Source: Acinetobacter junii CIP 64.5
GTDB taxonomy: Bacteria > Pseudomonadota > Gammaproteobacteria > Pseudomonadales > Moraxellaceae
Reading direction: 5' to 3'
DNA: 64,000 nt
Assembly: GCF_000368765.1 (NCBI RefSeq)
Contig: NZ_KB849655.1
Location: forward strand, 1,877,794-1,941,793
Part shown: positions 8,510 to 22,857 of the stretch, piece by piece
Layout: the number at the start of each line of letters is the position of its first letter
Numbering within the stretch: position 1 is the stretch's first letter
The notes under the pieces: model-generated
The model's database searches: none
What the model was told of the DNA's origin: nothing
The model's input: only the letters and a program-made list of their open reading frames with translations
Position numbers and translations under genes: made by a program

Positions 8510-9988
8510 CTAGCGATCTTTCATTCTGCTTAAAACTAGCGCAACGACAGCACAGAAAATGACACTGCCCCATCCAAACACGCCTTGTAAGCTCATACTA
8601 TAAGTATCGTAACCGTTCTTAATCAAGTTAATCACTGTCATGCTCAAAGTCGTTAACAGGATCAATGATGTGATCACAGTAAGCGTAAACGCCCAACCTT
8701 TACCTAACTGAATCGTAGAAATACGGTTCACATGATCACGAAGTTCAATCAAAGCAGAGCGTTTAAACCAAGCAATACTAATGATAGAAACCAATGCTCC
8801 GCCAATAATACCGATGTTATTGATGAAGTGATCCACAATATCCACCAGCTTAATGGCATTAACGCTTGAGAATAGAATCACTGAAACTAGCGCACTACCA
8901 CCACCGATGATCGTTACTGCCTTCTTACGTCCCCATTTCAATTTATCCTGCATTGCTGCGATTGGCACTTCAAGAATACTCACCATCGATGAAATACCAG
9001 CAACAAACAACGATGAGAAGAACAACAGACCAAATACGTCTGCGCCTGCACCTAAGCTTGAAATAATTTTAGGGAATGCAATAAATGCCAGACCAATACC
9101 ACCACTTACGACATCTTTAACTTCTGTACCCGCAGCATGTGCCATAAAGCCAAGTGCAGCAAAAATACCAATACCAGCAAGGATTTCAGTCGATGCATTG
9201 GCAAAACCAACGATCAAACCAGAGCCTGTTAAGTTAGTTTTAGGCTTCAAGTAAGATGCATAGGTCACCATGATCCCGAAGCCTACAGAAAGTGAGAAGA
9301 ACGTATGACCATAAGCTGCTAACCAAACTTTATAGTCCATCATCGCTGCCCAGTTTGGCGTAAAGAAAGCATTTAAGCCTTGAACCGCACCAGGTAAACG
9401 TAAAGATTGAACAACAAGGATAGTGAACAATACGAACAGTAAAGGCATGAAAATCTTGTTCGATAGTTCAACACCTTTTTTAACTCCACCATAAAGAATG
9501 ATGAGTGTTAATGCCCAAATTCCCACAATTGGCCAGAATAGATGACTAACAAACTGGAAATCAAAACCTGAAGCTTTTGAAGTTTGTAGGTAAGTATTAA
9601 AGAAGAAGCTTTCAGGATCACTACCCCACGCTTGCCCGATCGAGAAATAAATATAACTTCCCGCCCAAGTCAAAACACTAGCGTAATATAAACCGATGAT
9701 AATACAGACACAGACTTGCCACCAACCTAATGTTTCACCGCCTTTAAACAAAGAACGATAAGCTTTCGGTGGAGAATTACGAGCACGATGACCTGTGGCA
9801 TAATCTAAAAATAAAAGCGGTAAACCCGCAGTGATAAGTGCCAATAAATACGGGATAAGAAAGGCACCACCACCATTTTCATAGGCAACATATGGAAAGC
9901 GCCAGATATTACCTAAACCTACAGCTGAACCTACAGCTGCAATAATAAAACCAGATCGTGATGTCCAGTTTTCACGAGAATCTGCCAT
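8510..9988 (-). CDS. metP: Sodium-dependent amino-acid symporter (NSS/SNF family), MetP-like
   Basis: The 492-residue product is a neurotransmitter:sodium symporter. Residues near the start carry the family hallmark SAVGLGNIWRFPYVAYENGGGAF... (here quoted in part as AVGLGNIWRFPY), which forms the unwound helix 1 and substrate/Na+ site. About eleven to twelve membrane spans follow. The start at 9988 (MADSRENWTSRSGF) has AGGTG upstream; a longer frame from 10015 is less likely. The downstream MetS partner supports a MetP-type importer of methionine, alanine or a related amino acid; the exact substrate is inference. Confidence 0.88.
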   Translation of the reverse strand: MADSRENWTSRSGFIIAAVGSAVGLGNIWRFPYVAYENGGGAFLIPYLLALITAGLPLLFLDYATGHRARNSPPKAYRSLFKGGETLGWWQVCVCIIIGLYYASVLTWAGSYIYFSIGQAWGSDPESFFFNTYLQTSKASGFDFQFVSHLFWPIVGIWALTLIILYGGVKKGVELSNKIFMPLLFVLFTILVVQSLRLPGAVQGLNAFFTPNWAAMMDYKVWLAAYGHTFFSLSVGFGIMVTYASYLKPKTNLTGSGLIVGFANASTEILAGIGIFAALGFMAHAAGTEVKDVVSGGIGLAFIAFPKIISSLGAGADVFGLLFFSSLFVAGISSMVSILEVPIAAMQDKLKWGRKKAVTIIGGGSALVSVILFSSVNAIKLVDIVDHFINNIGIIGGALVSIISIAWFKRSALIELRDHVNRISTIQLGKGWAFTLTVITSLILLTTLSMTVINLIKNGYDTYSMSLQGVFGWGSVIFCAVVALVLSRMKDR

Positions 9989-10359
9989 AGAACACCTAAT
10001 ATATTCATGTGGCACTTTTCAAACTGCGTTCACTTGTTATTATCCAACAGAGAGAAAAGTACCGTAAAAATCTTGTTTTGCTTGCATGAAAGTTCAACCT
10101 TGTGGGTCTCTTATTTCCATGTACAAACAAGCAAAAACCAAACCATCTTCCTTAAAGATTGGATTTTGTTTTTCTGCTTTTAATAGCTGAACAATACCTG
10201 TTTTTATTTCTTTTTACTGTAAATTCCTGACGAAAAAATCACACTTTTCGAGCGATTGATTATTTTTCAACTCAGTCAATAGTTGACCTTACAGTCAAAT
10301 GATAAATTTAAGATACAGAAAACTATTAGGTGCAGAATCATAAGGTCTACCTGAATAAT
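9989..10359. other. Intergenic region, metP promoter and possible ALDH terminator
   Basis: This 371 bp AT-rich gap lies between metP and the aldehyde dehydrogenase, both on the minus strand. It should hold the metP promoter; a candidate GATAAT -10 lies near 10037-10042 (minus strand). A long imperfect hairpin at about 10126-10182 (arms containing AAGCAAAAACC and GTTTTTCTGCTT) could end the aldehyde dehydrogenase transcript. No open frame of interest or RNA gene was recognised. Confidence 0.35.
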
Positions 10360-11802
10360 CTATTGCTTGATCGCCAGCAACCGTTCTTCCTGCATATCTC
10401 GAATCGCGGATTGAATTCCCTCTCGACCTAAGCCTGAGTCTTTCACACCGCCATACGGCATATTATCGACACGGAAGGTTGGCACATCATTGATAATTAC
10501 ACCTCCTACATGTAAATGGTCCCATGCATACAACATTTTATTGAGATTTTGTGTATAAACTCCTGCTTGTAATCCAAAACGACTTTGATTAATTGTTGCA
10601 ATTCCTTGCTCGAAATCCTTATATTTTTCTAAAATGGCAACGGGGCCAAATGCTTCATCCTTATAAATTTCTAACTTTGAATCAACATTTTCCAATAAGG
10701 TGGGTTCAAAACAAACGCCATCTAAAACACCACCAACAAGTATTTTTGCACCTTTCTTCTCGGCTTTATCAATCCATTTTTTCAGTCGAATCGCTTCAGC
10801 TTCTTTAATCATTGGACCGACCAATGTCGTTGCTAAACTTGGATCATCAACTTTAATCTTTTTTAATTTTGTGATTAATTTCTTTTTTAGATCCGCATAA
10901 ATATCAGCATGCACTAAAATCCGCTGCACGCTGATGCAAATCTGACCTGCATGACCATAAGCTGCACCAATTAAACGGTCAATCAAAGCATCATCAATGA
11001 TTGCATCCGCCTCAATCATCACCGCAGCATTACCCCCCAATTCAAGCGTAACCTTTTTACGACCTGCTCGCGCTTTCATATCCCAGCCGACTTGATCAGA
11101 ACCCGTAAAGCTGAGCAACTTAAAACGATCATCCGTAACTAAAATATCCGCCGCTTGACGATCACAAGGCAATACTGACCATGAACCTTTAGGCAAATCT
11201 GTTTCAGCCAATACCTCTGCAATTTTAAGCGAACTAATTGGCGTTAAACTTGCTGGTTTCAGTACAAAAGGACAACCCGCTGCAATTGCAGGTGCGATCT
11301 TATGCGCCACTAAATTCAAAGGAAAATTAAATGGACTAATTAAGGAAACTGCGCCAATCGGCACCTGTTTAACCATCCCACGATAACGAGAAGCTGCTGG
11401 TGTGACCGCTAAAGGTATTATTCGGCCATCATCCATTTGAGTCACTGCATCCGCAGCCAATTGGAAGGTATTAATCAGCCGTTCAACCTCAGCACTTGCT
11501 GCACCACGAGGCTTGCCGCCTTCCGCAATCAAAATCTCAGTCAATTCACCACGCAATTCATTGAACCGTTTAACGCAATGCAACAATATTTTTTGTTTTT
11601 CAAAAGGTTTTAAAGCAGCCATTTCAGCTTCGGCTTTAACAGCTGATGCAATTGCCTTTTCTAGAGTTTTAGCATCAGCCAAAGCAACTCGTGCGAAAAC
11701 CTGAGTCTGATATTTATGATGTACATCTAACCACGCTGCTGTTTTTACCGCTTTACCAGCCAAATATAATGGATATTCAACAACGTTTTCTTGCTCTTTC
11801 AT
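10360..11802 (-). CDS. NAD(P)-dependent aldehyde dehydrogenase
   Basis: This 480-residue product is an aldehyde dehydrogenase superfamily enzyme. The cofactor and active-site blocks are present: ISPFNFPLNLVAHKIAPA near residue 155, FTGSDQVGWD near 235, the general-base Glu in VTLELGGNAAV near 257, and the catalytic Cys in GHAGQICISVQR near 291. The cysteine context GQICISVQR is like the glyceraldehyde/lactaldehyde and phosphonoacetaldehyde dehydrogenase branches rather than betaine aldehyde dehydrogenase, but I cannot name the substrate. The C-terminal PYGGVKDSGLGREG motif is intact. It stands alone, with no pathway partners beside it. Confidence 0.88.
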   Translation of the reverse strand: MKEQENVVEYPLYLAGKAVKTAAWLDVHHKYQTQVFARVALADAKTLEKAIASAVKAEAEMAALKPFEKQKILLHCVKRFNELRGELTEILIAEGGKPRGAASAEVERLINTFQLAADAVTQMDDGRIIPLAVTPAASRYRGMVKQVPIGAVSLISPFNFPLNLVAHKIAPAIAAGCPFVLKPASLTPISSLKIAEVLAETDLPKGSWSVLPCDRQAADILVTDDRFKLLSFTGSDQVGWDMKARAGRKKVTLELGGNAAVMIEADAIIDDALIDRLIGAAYGHAGQICISVQRILVHADIYADLKKKLITKLKKIKVDDPSLATTLVGPMIKEAEAIRLKKWIDKAEKKGAKILVGGVLDGVCFEPTLLENVDSKLEIYKDEAFGPVAILEKYKDFEQGIATINQSRFGLQAGVYTQNLNKMLYAWDHLHVGGVIINDVPTFRVDNMPYGGVKDSGLGREGIQSAIRDMQEERLLAIKQ

Positions 11803-11933
11803 TTCTTATTCTCTTTTCAAAAAACTAAAATTAGACTACTGCATAATTTTACAGATCACTATATGATTCGCCCAATCTATGATGAATTCACAACAATTCA
11901 TTACGGTTTACGCTCATAAATTAGGACTATACG

Positions 11934-12629
11934 ATGAAAATTTTAAAAATATCGATGCTTGCTTTAGGAACAAGTCTTTGTGGTTTAGCACAAGCAGATG
12001 TTATTGGTGTCAAAGGTGATGTGAGCTACTGGGCATACGACGGTAAAGCAAATATGGCAACCCAAACTTCTGCTCAAGATCAAGACCTTGACCGTAAAGG
12101 GGCTGCACAAATTTCTCTTGCTGTTGAACACCCTGTTCCATTAATTCCAAATGCAAAAATCCGTTATGTGAATTTAAAAACACAAACTGAAAATGAAGTT
12201 TTAGGTCAACCTGTTTATGACTTAGATATCGATCATACCGATTTCATTTTATATTATGAAATTCTCGATAACGTTGTGAATGCAGATGTTGGTTTTGGTG
12301 CAACCAATTTGAATGGCGATGTCAAAACGTTGAATTTAACAAAAACTGATATCGATAAAACCATTCCAGTAATCTACGGTTCAGCTGGGGTCAAACTACC
12401 GTTTACAGGTTTGAGTGCTAAAGGTGAGTTACTCTACAGCAACTTTAATGATGCTAAAATCACAGATGCCCAAGCAGAATTACAATATAACTTTATTGAT
12501 AATTTATTGGTCGATGTAGGATTGAAAGCAGGCTACCGTATCTTAAACATCGAATTAGATGATTATGAAAAAAATGATCTTAAATTTGATTTTAAAGGGC
12601 CATATGTTGGTTTAGACATTCATTTCTAA
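11934..12629 (+). CDS. Outer-membrane beta-barrel protein, TIGR04219-like
   Basis: The 231-residue product has a Sec signal peptide (KILKISMLALGTSLCGLAQA, cleavage after the AQA) and then alternating hydrophobic/polar strands ending in an aromatic residue (GLDIHF), typical of a small outer-membrane barrel. The beginning DVIGVKGDVSYWAYDGK matches the TIGR04219 family as I recall it. No specific function is known for this group. It has its own promoter region and a terminator directly downstream, so it is a single-gene unit. Confidence 0.75.
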   Translation: MKILKISMLALGTSLCGLAQADVIGVKGDVSYWAYDGKANMATQTSAQDQDLDRKGAAQISLAVEHPVPLIPNAKIRYVNLKTQTENEVLGQPVYDLDIDHTDFILYYEILDNVVNADVGFGATNLNGDVKTLNLTKTDIDKTIPVIYGSAGVKLPFTGLSAKGELLYSNFNDAKITDAQAELQYNFIDNLLVDVGLKAGYRILNIELDDYEKNDLKFDFKGPYVGLDIHF

Positions 12630-12640
12630 ATCAAATTAAT

Positions 12641-12672
12641 AAAAAGCGGAGTCTGATGATTCCGCTTTTTTA
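12641..12672 (+). terminator. Terminator of the barrel protein gene
   Basis: Arms AAAAAGCGGA (12641-12650) and TCCGCTTTTT (12661-12670) form a stem with a T-run, 12 bp after the stop codon. Confidence 0.85.
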
Positions 12673-12689
12673 TTATAAAGCATATATTT

Positions 12690-12893
12690 TCCATGTAAGC
12701 TTAAGCCTACAACCATCGTCGTCATTGGCGAATAGCTCAATTTAAAACTCTTCCTTATCATATAAAACATAAAGAGACAGGAAGTCTCATTGAAAATAAC
12801 AAGATACGCAGGAAGCGGTCGTTGATAAGGAATATAAACGACAAGAAACTGAATACTAAGAAGCCCCGTCAGCATGATGGGGCTTCTTTTTAT
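12690..12893 (+). ncRNA. Possible small RNA ending in an orphan terminator
   Basis: A strong hairpin at 12859-12887 (AGAAGCCCC / GGGGCTTCT) is followed by TTTTTATTT on the plus strand only. The previous plus-strand gene already has its own terminator at 12641-12672, and no open frame with a ribosome site lies between them. The minus-strand neighbour would not get a U-run from this hairpin. The simplest reading is an untranslated plus-strand transcript starting somewhere in 12690-12790. TATAAA at 12761-12766 is a possible -10, but no good -35 was found, so the 5' end is uncertain. Confidence 0.35.
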
Positions 12894-12912
12894 TTATCAT
12901 TTTATGCGTGAT

Positions 12913-13224
12913 TTAAAGACTTTTTAGGTAGACAACCACTTCGTCATGCTCTGCCATTTCTGCAAGCTGCAGCGCAGTATATTCGCCTTTATAAGCCACA
13001 TTTGCCCCTTTACTCACTAGTAGCTTCACCACCGCCAAATGATCATTCTCAGCAGCAGCCTGTAACGCGCTATACCCTTCATCATCAGTCTGGTTTGGAT
13101 CTATACCGTCAGCCAATAATTGTTCGACTTGTTCCATATCACCAAGAGAAGCCCAATAGACCAGTTCAGGAAGATGAAGTTCTTCATCATCTTCGGAGAG
13201 TGGAGAGAAAGAGTTTTGTTTCAT
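12913..13224 (-). CDS. Small ankyrin-repeat protein
   Basis: The 103-residue product has an acidic N-terminal stretch (SEDDEELHLPELVYWASLGD) and about two and a half ankyrin repeats: DMEQVEQLLADGIDPNQTDDEG, then YSALQAAAENDHLAVVKLL with VSKGANVAY, then TALQLAEMAEHDEVVVYL (each block shown in part). Such proteins mediate protein-protein contacts. There is no signal peptide. It starts 27 bp after the upstream minus-strand gene with AAAGAGA as ribosome site, so both may be one transcript. The partner is unknown. Confidence 0.8.
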   Translation of the reverse strand: MKQNSFSPLSEDDEELHLPELVYWASLGDMEQVEQLLADGIDPNQTDDEGYSALQAAAENDHLAVVKLLVSKGANVAYKGEYTALQLAEMAEHDEVVVYLKSL

Positions 13225-13251
13225 AATAATTCTCTTTAATAACCTTTCAAA

Positions 13252-13884
13252 TTAATAATTCTCAGCGATAAATTCGCCATGAGATTCAGCAACAAGAAAT
13301 TGAACCACATTTTCACGTGTCTCTAGAACCCATACACCTGTAAATTCTGGTGTCCGTATTACAGTAAAATACAACTTAAAAAGATCACGGATGGAACTTA
13401 TACCATCCCTTACTACTAAAGCAAAATCTTCCCATTCTTTATTGTTGCCCCAAGGATTATCAGCGTGTAAATATTTTCCTAATCGATCATACAATTTAAT
13501 AAACTGATTTTTGTCAAAGAATTTTCCTGTTTTTCTATCAAAATGCCAAGTCCCATTCTCTAACTTCTCAGCTGGTAACAAAGGTATAGGGTAAAAGTCA
13601 GAATTTATTCCACTTAAAGCTTTTAAAATTGAGCTAGCTTTATAATCTTTTGTATAGTCAGGATTTTTATCAGCTTGAGCACGATATTCTTGATATTTAA
13701 TTTTATTTGGGGCGATCGAAGCTAAAGCAAATATTTCTAATGCTTTACGTAAATGTAATATTGAGGATTCTAAATCTAATAAATCTTTGATTTCGAAATA
13801 TGACTCTATAAGACTTTCACACTTCTGTAATCTAAAAAGTGCCTCGTTTACTTTATCAGTATAAATTTTTTGTAAATCTTTCAT
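13252..13884 (-). CDS. Unrecognised protein with HEPN-like features
   Basis: I do not recognise the family of this 210-residue protein. It is predicted helical in its first third (KVNEALFRLQKCESLIESYF, then SILHLRKALEIFALASIA). Around residues 134-140 it has RLGKYLH, an R-x5-H motif, followed by ADNPWG. Helical proteins with such a motif after an RKALE-type helix are typical of HEPN domains, many of which are RNases in toxin or defence proteins. That assignment is inference from pattern only. No signal peptide or membrane span is seen. The gene is AT-rich and lies between the rRNA operon terminator and the ankyrin gene. Confidence 0.6.
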   Translation of the reverse strand: MKDLQKIYTDKVNEALFRLQKCESLIESYFEIKDLLDLESSILHLRKALEIFALASIAPNKIKYQEYRAQADKNPDYTKDYKASSILKALSGINSDFYPIPLLPAEKLENGTWHFDRKTGKFFDKNQFIKLYDRLGKYLHADNPWGNNKEWEDFALVVRDGISSIRDLFKLYFTVIRTPEFTGVWVLETRENVVQFLVAESHGEFIAENY

Positions 13885-13928
13885 TTTAATATCTGTTTAA
13901 AATTCAAACAATATATTACTTTCGCAAT

Positions 13929-13967
13929 AAAAAACACCCCCTCTGCAATAGCGGAGGGGGTGTTTTA
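13929..13967 (-). terminator. rRNA operon terminator
   Basis: A 16-bp stem (AAAACACCCCCTCTGC at 13931-13946 with GCGGAGGGGGTGTTTT at 13951-13966) begins about ten bases after the 5S gene and is followed on the minus strand by a U-run. This is the operon terminator. Confidence 0.9.
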
Positions 13968-13976
13968 GAATTAAAA

Positions 13977-14090
13977 GCTGGCGATGACTTACTCTCACAT
14001 GGCAAACGCCACACTACCATCAGCGCGAAGAGGTTTCACTTCTGAGTTCGGGAAGGGATCAGGTGGTTCACTCTTGCTATTGTCGCCAGC
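13977..14090 (-). rRNA. rrf: 5S ribosomal RNA
   Basis: The minus-strand sequence begins GCTGGCGACAATAGCAAGAG and ends CATCGCCAGC, so the two ends pair into helix I. The central CCCGAACTCAGAAGTGAAAC block is the universal 5S signature. It is about 114 nt, the last gene of the operon, 190 bp after 23S. Confidence 0.95.
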
Positions 14091-14282
14091 AAACTGTTGT
14101 GGTGTTTTCGGGTCTTATTCACATTAATTAATAATGTTTGCCTTACTTACGATCCAAAGAGTTATTAACGGATTAGATATTGAGTCTAACTTTGTGTTCA
14201 GCATTTTAACTAGTTTATACACTAAATCAAGTTGTGTATTGAATTTATCTTGAATACAACAACTGTTTGGGTGTTGTATAGT

Positions 14283-17168
<2,886 letters not shown>

Positions 17169-17592
17169 ATACAACCCCAAACAGTCGTTAACACATACAA
17201 GTGAGTGTTATCGTTGCAAACTTAATTGCTACTGGTTTGTTGTCTGTGAATTTAATCACCATACAGCTTCAATCTAAATTCATATACCAAAACGCTTGAT
17301 TCAGTGTTTTTGCTAGTTCTCAGATTAAATATTAATTTAACAATTACTTGTTATCTTCCTATTTAATCGAGTTTGAACAATTTATTTCAGACTCAATTTT
17401 CTAATCTGTTAATGATTAACTACCACCTCGTCGGTGCGTAGTAAACTGTGATAAATCACAGAAGTTAAGAAGCTATTTGCTTACTAAGTTCTGTAATCTT
17501 TAGCTCCAAGCTTCGTTCTATGTGTGCCTGCGCACAGCATAGCTGTTTGCTTAAATTCTCGGACAAAGCGTTGCTTTGTTTACCCTCGAATT

Positions 17593-17668
17593 TGGTGGAG
17601 ACTAGGAGAGTCGAACTCCTGACCTCCTGCGTGCAAAGCAGGCGCTCTACCAACTAAGCTAAGTCCCC
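17593..17668 (-). tRNA. tRNA-Ala (anticodon TGC)
   Basis: A 76-nt cloverleaf reads from GGGGACTTAGCTTAG at 17668 to an encoded CCA at 17593. The anticodon arm CCTGC-TTTGCAC-GCAGG gives anticodon TGC. It lies in the 16S-23S spacer, the standard position. Confidence 0.96.
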
Positions 17669-17738
17669 AGCTTTAATCATAATGAACGACATATCTTTTT
17701 ATCTAGCAGCTTGTGATTATTCATCACTTCGTCAGTAG

Positions 17739-17815
<77 letters not shown>

Positions 17816-17875
17816 TCAGATACATCTTCGAAGAACAACTTGTTGTGGATTCTTACCGGTCACCAATCTTTCGTT

Positions 17876-19410
<1,535 letters not shown>

Positions 19411-19622
19411 AAAATCATTTTGCACCTTAGTTAAGACAAGGTGCTAATTCTGGCTCATCAATTTTCTGACTAAAAATTCGCTCAAATAAACTTCGAGAAA
19501 TTTCTACCATTCAATCAATGAAAATTATTTCGATCGATCAACCAGTAAAAATCCACACAAGTTGTTCTTCTATTCTCTTAATGATCTTCTCGATGATTCG
19601 TCATCATCAAGCTAGGTCGGCT
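19411..19622 (-). other. rRNA leader
   Basis: About 210 nt separate the predicted transcription start near 19616 from 16S. It has no gene. I looked for a clear boxA antitermination motif and did not find a convincing one by eye. Confidence 0.6.
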
Positions 19623-19650
19623 ATATTACTCTAAATTTCTTTAAAGTCAA
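19623..19650 (-). promoter_or_regulatory. rRNA operon promoter
   Basis: On the minus strand TTGACT (19645-19650) and TAATAT (19623-19628) are spaced by 16 bp. The stretch after the -10, GCCGACC, is GC-rich, the discriminator type expected of stringently controlled rRNA promoters. The region from 19651 to the tyrS terminator at 19873 is AT-rich with nothing further recognised. Confidence 0.75.
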
Positions 19651-19872
19651 CAGGTAATTTAGATATTTTTAAAACTTATCAACCAACCCAAGAATCCAAC
19701 CATTTTAGCCAAATCCTTGTTTCTCAACAAGTTTTTATCCGCATCACCGCCGATGGATGTGCATTCTACAGCATTTCTAATCGCTTGCAACCCTGTTTTT
19801 TATTATTTTCTTTTGCATGTTTCTTTTTTCTACAAATCTGATGTTTTCGTTGTTTTTATGATCTATTTATGT

Positions 19873-19907
19873 ACAAAAAGCAGGCTCACGGCCTGCTTTT
19901 TATTTTT
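19873..19907 (-). terminator. tyrS terminator
   Basis: Arms AAAAGCAGGC and GCCTGCTTTT flank a TCACG loop, about 15 bp after the tyrS stop, with U-runs on both strands. Confidence 0.85.
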
Positions 19908-19920
19908 TCCATTGCCGTAT

Positions 19921-21156
<1,236 letters not shown>

Positions 21157-21214
21157 TTATTCAATTTGTGCGATATACTAACATTTTTTCAGCGTCTTGC
21201 AGGGGAAGTTGTAT

Positions 21215-22348
21215 ATGAGCGCAATCTATATTGGTGTAATGACTGGCACAAGCATGGATGGTGTTGATATTGTTGCAGCTTCTTTTAATCCTTTAACTTT
21301 GCACGCAACCCTGACTGTTCCGTTTGATCCAGCGTTACGTGACGAATTGATGGCGCTCACTTTGCCTGATGATAACGAAATCGATCGTATGGGCAAAGCC
21401 GATGTGGCTCTGGCACAGATGATTGGACATGGTATCAATGAACTGATCAAACAAAATAATTTAGATCGAAATCAAATTAAAGCCATTGGTTCTCATGGAC
21501 AGACCATTCGTCATCGTCCTGAACATGGGTTTACATTGCAAATCGGTGATCCCAATATTATTACTGAAATCACTCAAATCCCTGTTATTTCGGATTTTAG
21601 ACGTCGAGATATGGCTGCTGGTGGTCAGGGTGCACCTTTAGTTCCTGCTTTCCATCAGGCCTTGTTTCAGCATGACAGTATTCATCGCGTCATCTTAAAT
21701 TTGGGCGGAATTGCAAATGTCAGTATGCTACCTGCAAACAATGCGGACGGCGTATATGGATTTGATACAGGTCCAGCCAATATTTTGATGGATGCATGGT
21801 GTCATCGTCATACAGGTCATCCATATGACGAGAATGGTGACTGGGCTGCATATGGCAATCCCATTCGCTCATTGCTAGATCGTTTACAAACACACGAATT
21901 TTTTGCCAAAGAACCTCCGAAGAGTACGGGTCGTGAAGACTTTAATTTAGAGTGGTTGGATGAGCAGCTCAGCGATTGGCGAAGTGATTTAGAGTACGAT
22001 GAACTTGAAGATACGCCAGAGAATGTTCAAGCAACCTTAATGAAACTGACAACTCGTGCAATTAAGAAAGCAATTTATCGCAGTAAAGATGCTATGCCGA
22101 CAGGTGAAATTTATGTCTGTGGTGGTGGCGCATATAATTCATATTTACTTGAACAACTACGCTGGCGTTTGCGCAAGCATAATTGGTCTGTGCAAACTAC
22201 AGATGCGCTGGGTCTTGCTCCAACATGGGTTGAAGCCACAGCTTTTGCTTGGTTAGCGATGCGTTTTATGGAGCAACTCAGTGGTAATTTACCAGCTGTC
22301 ACGGGTGCATCAGGAAATCGTATCTTGGGGACAATTACGGCGGTGTAA
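21215..22348 (+). CDS. anmK: Anhydro-N-acetylmuramic acid kinase
   Basis: AnmK phosphorylates and opens anhydro-MurNAc from recycled peptidoglycan, giving MurNAc-6-P. The 377-residue product has the N-terminal VMTGTSMDGVD nucleotide motif, the SHGQTIRH segment, VILNLGGIANVS and the FDTGPANILMD motif. The ATG at 21215 has AGGGGAAG upstream; an in-frame TTG at 21197 is not needed. The mpl gene at 60.2 kb, also in murein recycling, shows that the recycling pathway is represented in this genome. Confidence 0.95.
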   Translation: MSAIYIGVMTGTSMDGVDIVAASFNPLTLHATLTVPFDPALRDELMALTLPDDNEIDRMGKADVALAQMIGHGINELIKQNNLDRNQIKAIGSHGQTIRHRPEHGFTLQIGDPNIITEITQIPVISDFRRRDMAAGGQGAPLVPAFHQALFQHDSIHRVILNLGGIANVSMLPANNADGVYGFDTGPANILMDAWCHRHTGHPYDENGDWAAYGNPIRSLLDRLQTHEFFAKEPPKSTGREDFNLEWLDEQLSDWRSDLEYDELEDTPENVQATLMKLTTRAIKKAIYRSKDAMPTGEIYVCGGGAYNSYLLEQLRWRLRKHNWSVQTTDALGLAPTWVEATAFAWLAMRFMEQLSGNLPAVTGASGNRILGTITAV

Positions 22349-22352
22349 TAGC

Positions 22353-22384
22353 AAAAAAGCTTCTCATATCGAGAAGCTTTTTTA
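22353..22384. terminator. Bidirectional terminator, anmK / erpA
   Basis: Perfect arms AAAAAAGCTTCTC and GAGAAGCTTTTTT surround ATATC, between the convergent anmK and erpA genes, with T-runs for both strands. Confidence 0.9.
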
Positions 22385-22398
22385 TATCTTTTTTAAAC

Positions 22399-22734
22399 TT
22401 AAATCGAGAAAGAAGATCCACAACCACACGTCGTTGTTGCATTTGGGTTTTGTACAACAAAACGTGAACCTTCCAAACCTTCTAGATAATCAACTACTGA
22501 ACCGACTAAATATTGATAACTTAATGAGTCAACCAACATTTTAACATCTCCATTGGTAAATTCAGCATCGTCTTCATTGGCACTTTCTGCAAAGTTAAAA
22601 CCATAAGAAAAGCCAGAACAACCTCCACCTGTTACATAGACACGTAACATAAGATCATTATTCCCTTCACTTTCGCGTAATTGGCGAACTTTTTTGGCAG
22701 CATTATCTGACAATTCAAGAGCTTGTGCGTTCAT
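22399..22734 (-). CDS. erpA: A-type iron-sulfur carrier ErpA
   Basis: ErpA delivers Fe-S clusters to apoproteins, including isoprenoid enzymes. The 111-residue product has the three invariant cysteines at C39 ([13 protein letters not shown]) and C103/C105 ([11 protein letters not shown]). The absence of a suf or isc operon nearby and the ErpA-like acidic FAESANEDD loop favour ErpA over IscA. AGGAATATCC precedes the start. Confidence 0.92.
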   Translation of the reverse strand: MNAQALELSDNAAKKVRQLRESEGNNDLMLRVYVTGGGCSGFSYGFNFAESANEDDAEFTNGDVKMLVDSLSYQYLVGSVVDYLEGLEGSRFVVQNPNATTTCGCGSSFSI

Positions 22735-22857
22735 GATGGATATTCCTCGACTTTTCTTTGTCTTTCATACATAAAAGACCCGATATTCAGTATAGCATAC
22801 TCAATATCAGGTCTGTATTTGAAGTTTTAAAGGGCTATTCAAAATACTTTTACAAGA

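Noticed and set aside
12636..12875. 79-codon minus-strand frame
   Set aside because: It spans two terminators and has no ribosome site; composition is not protein-like.
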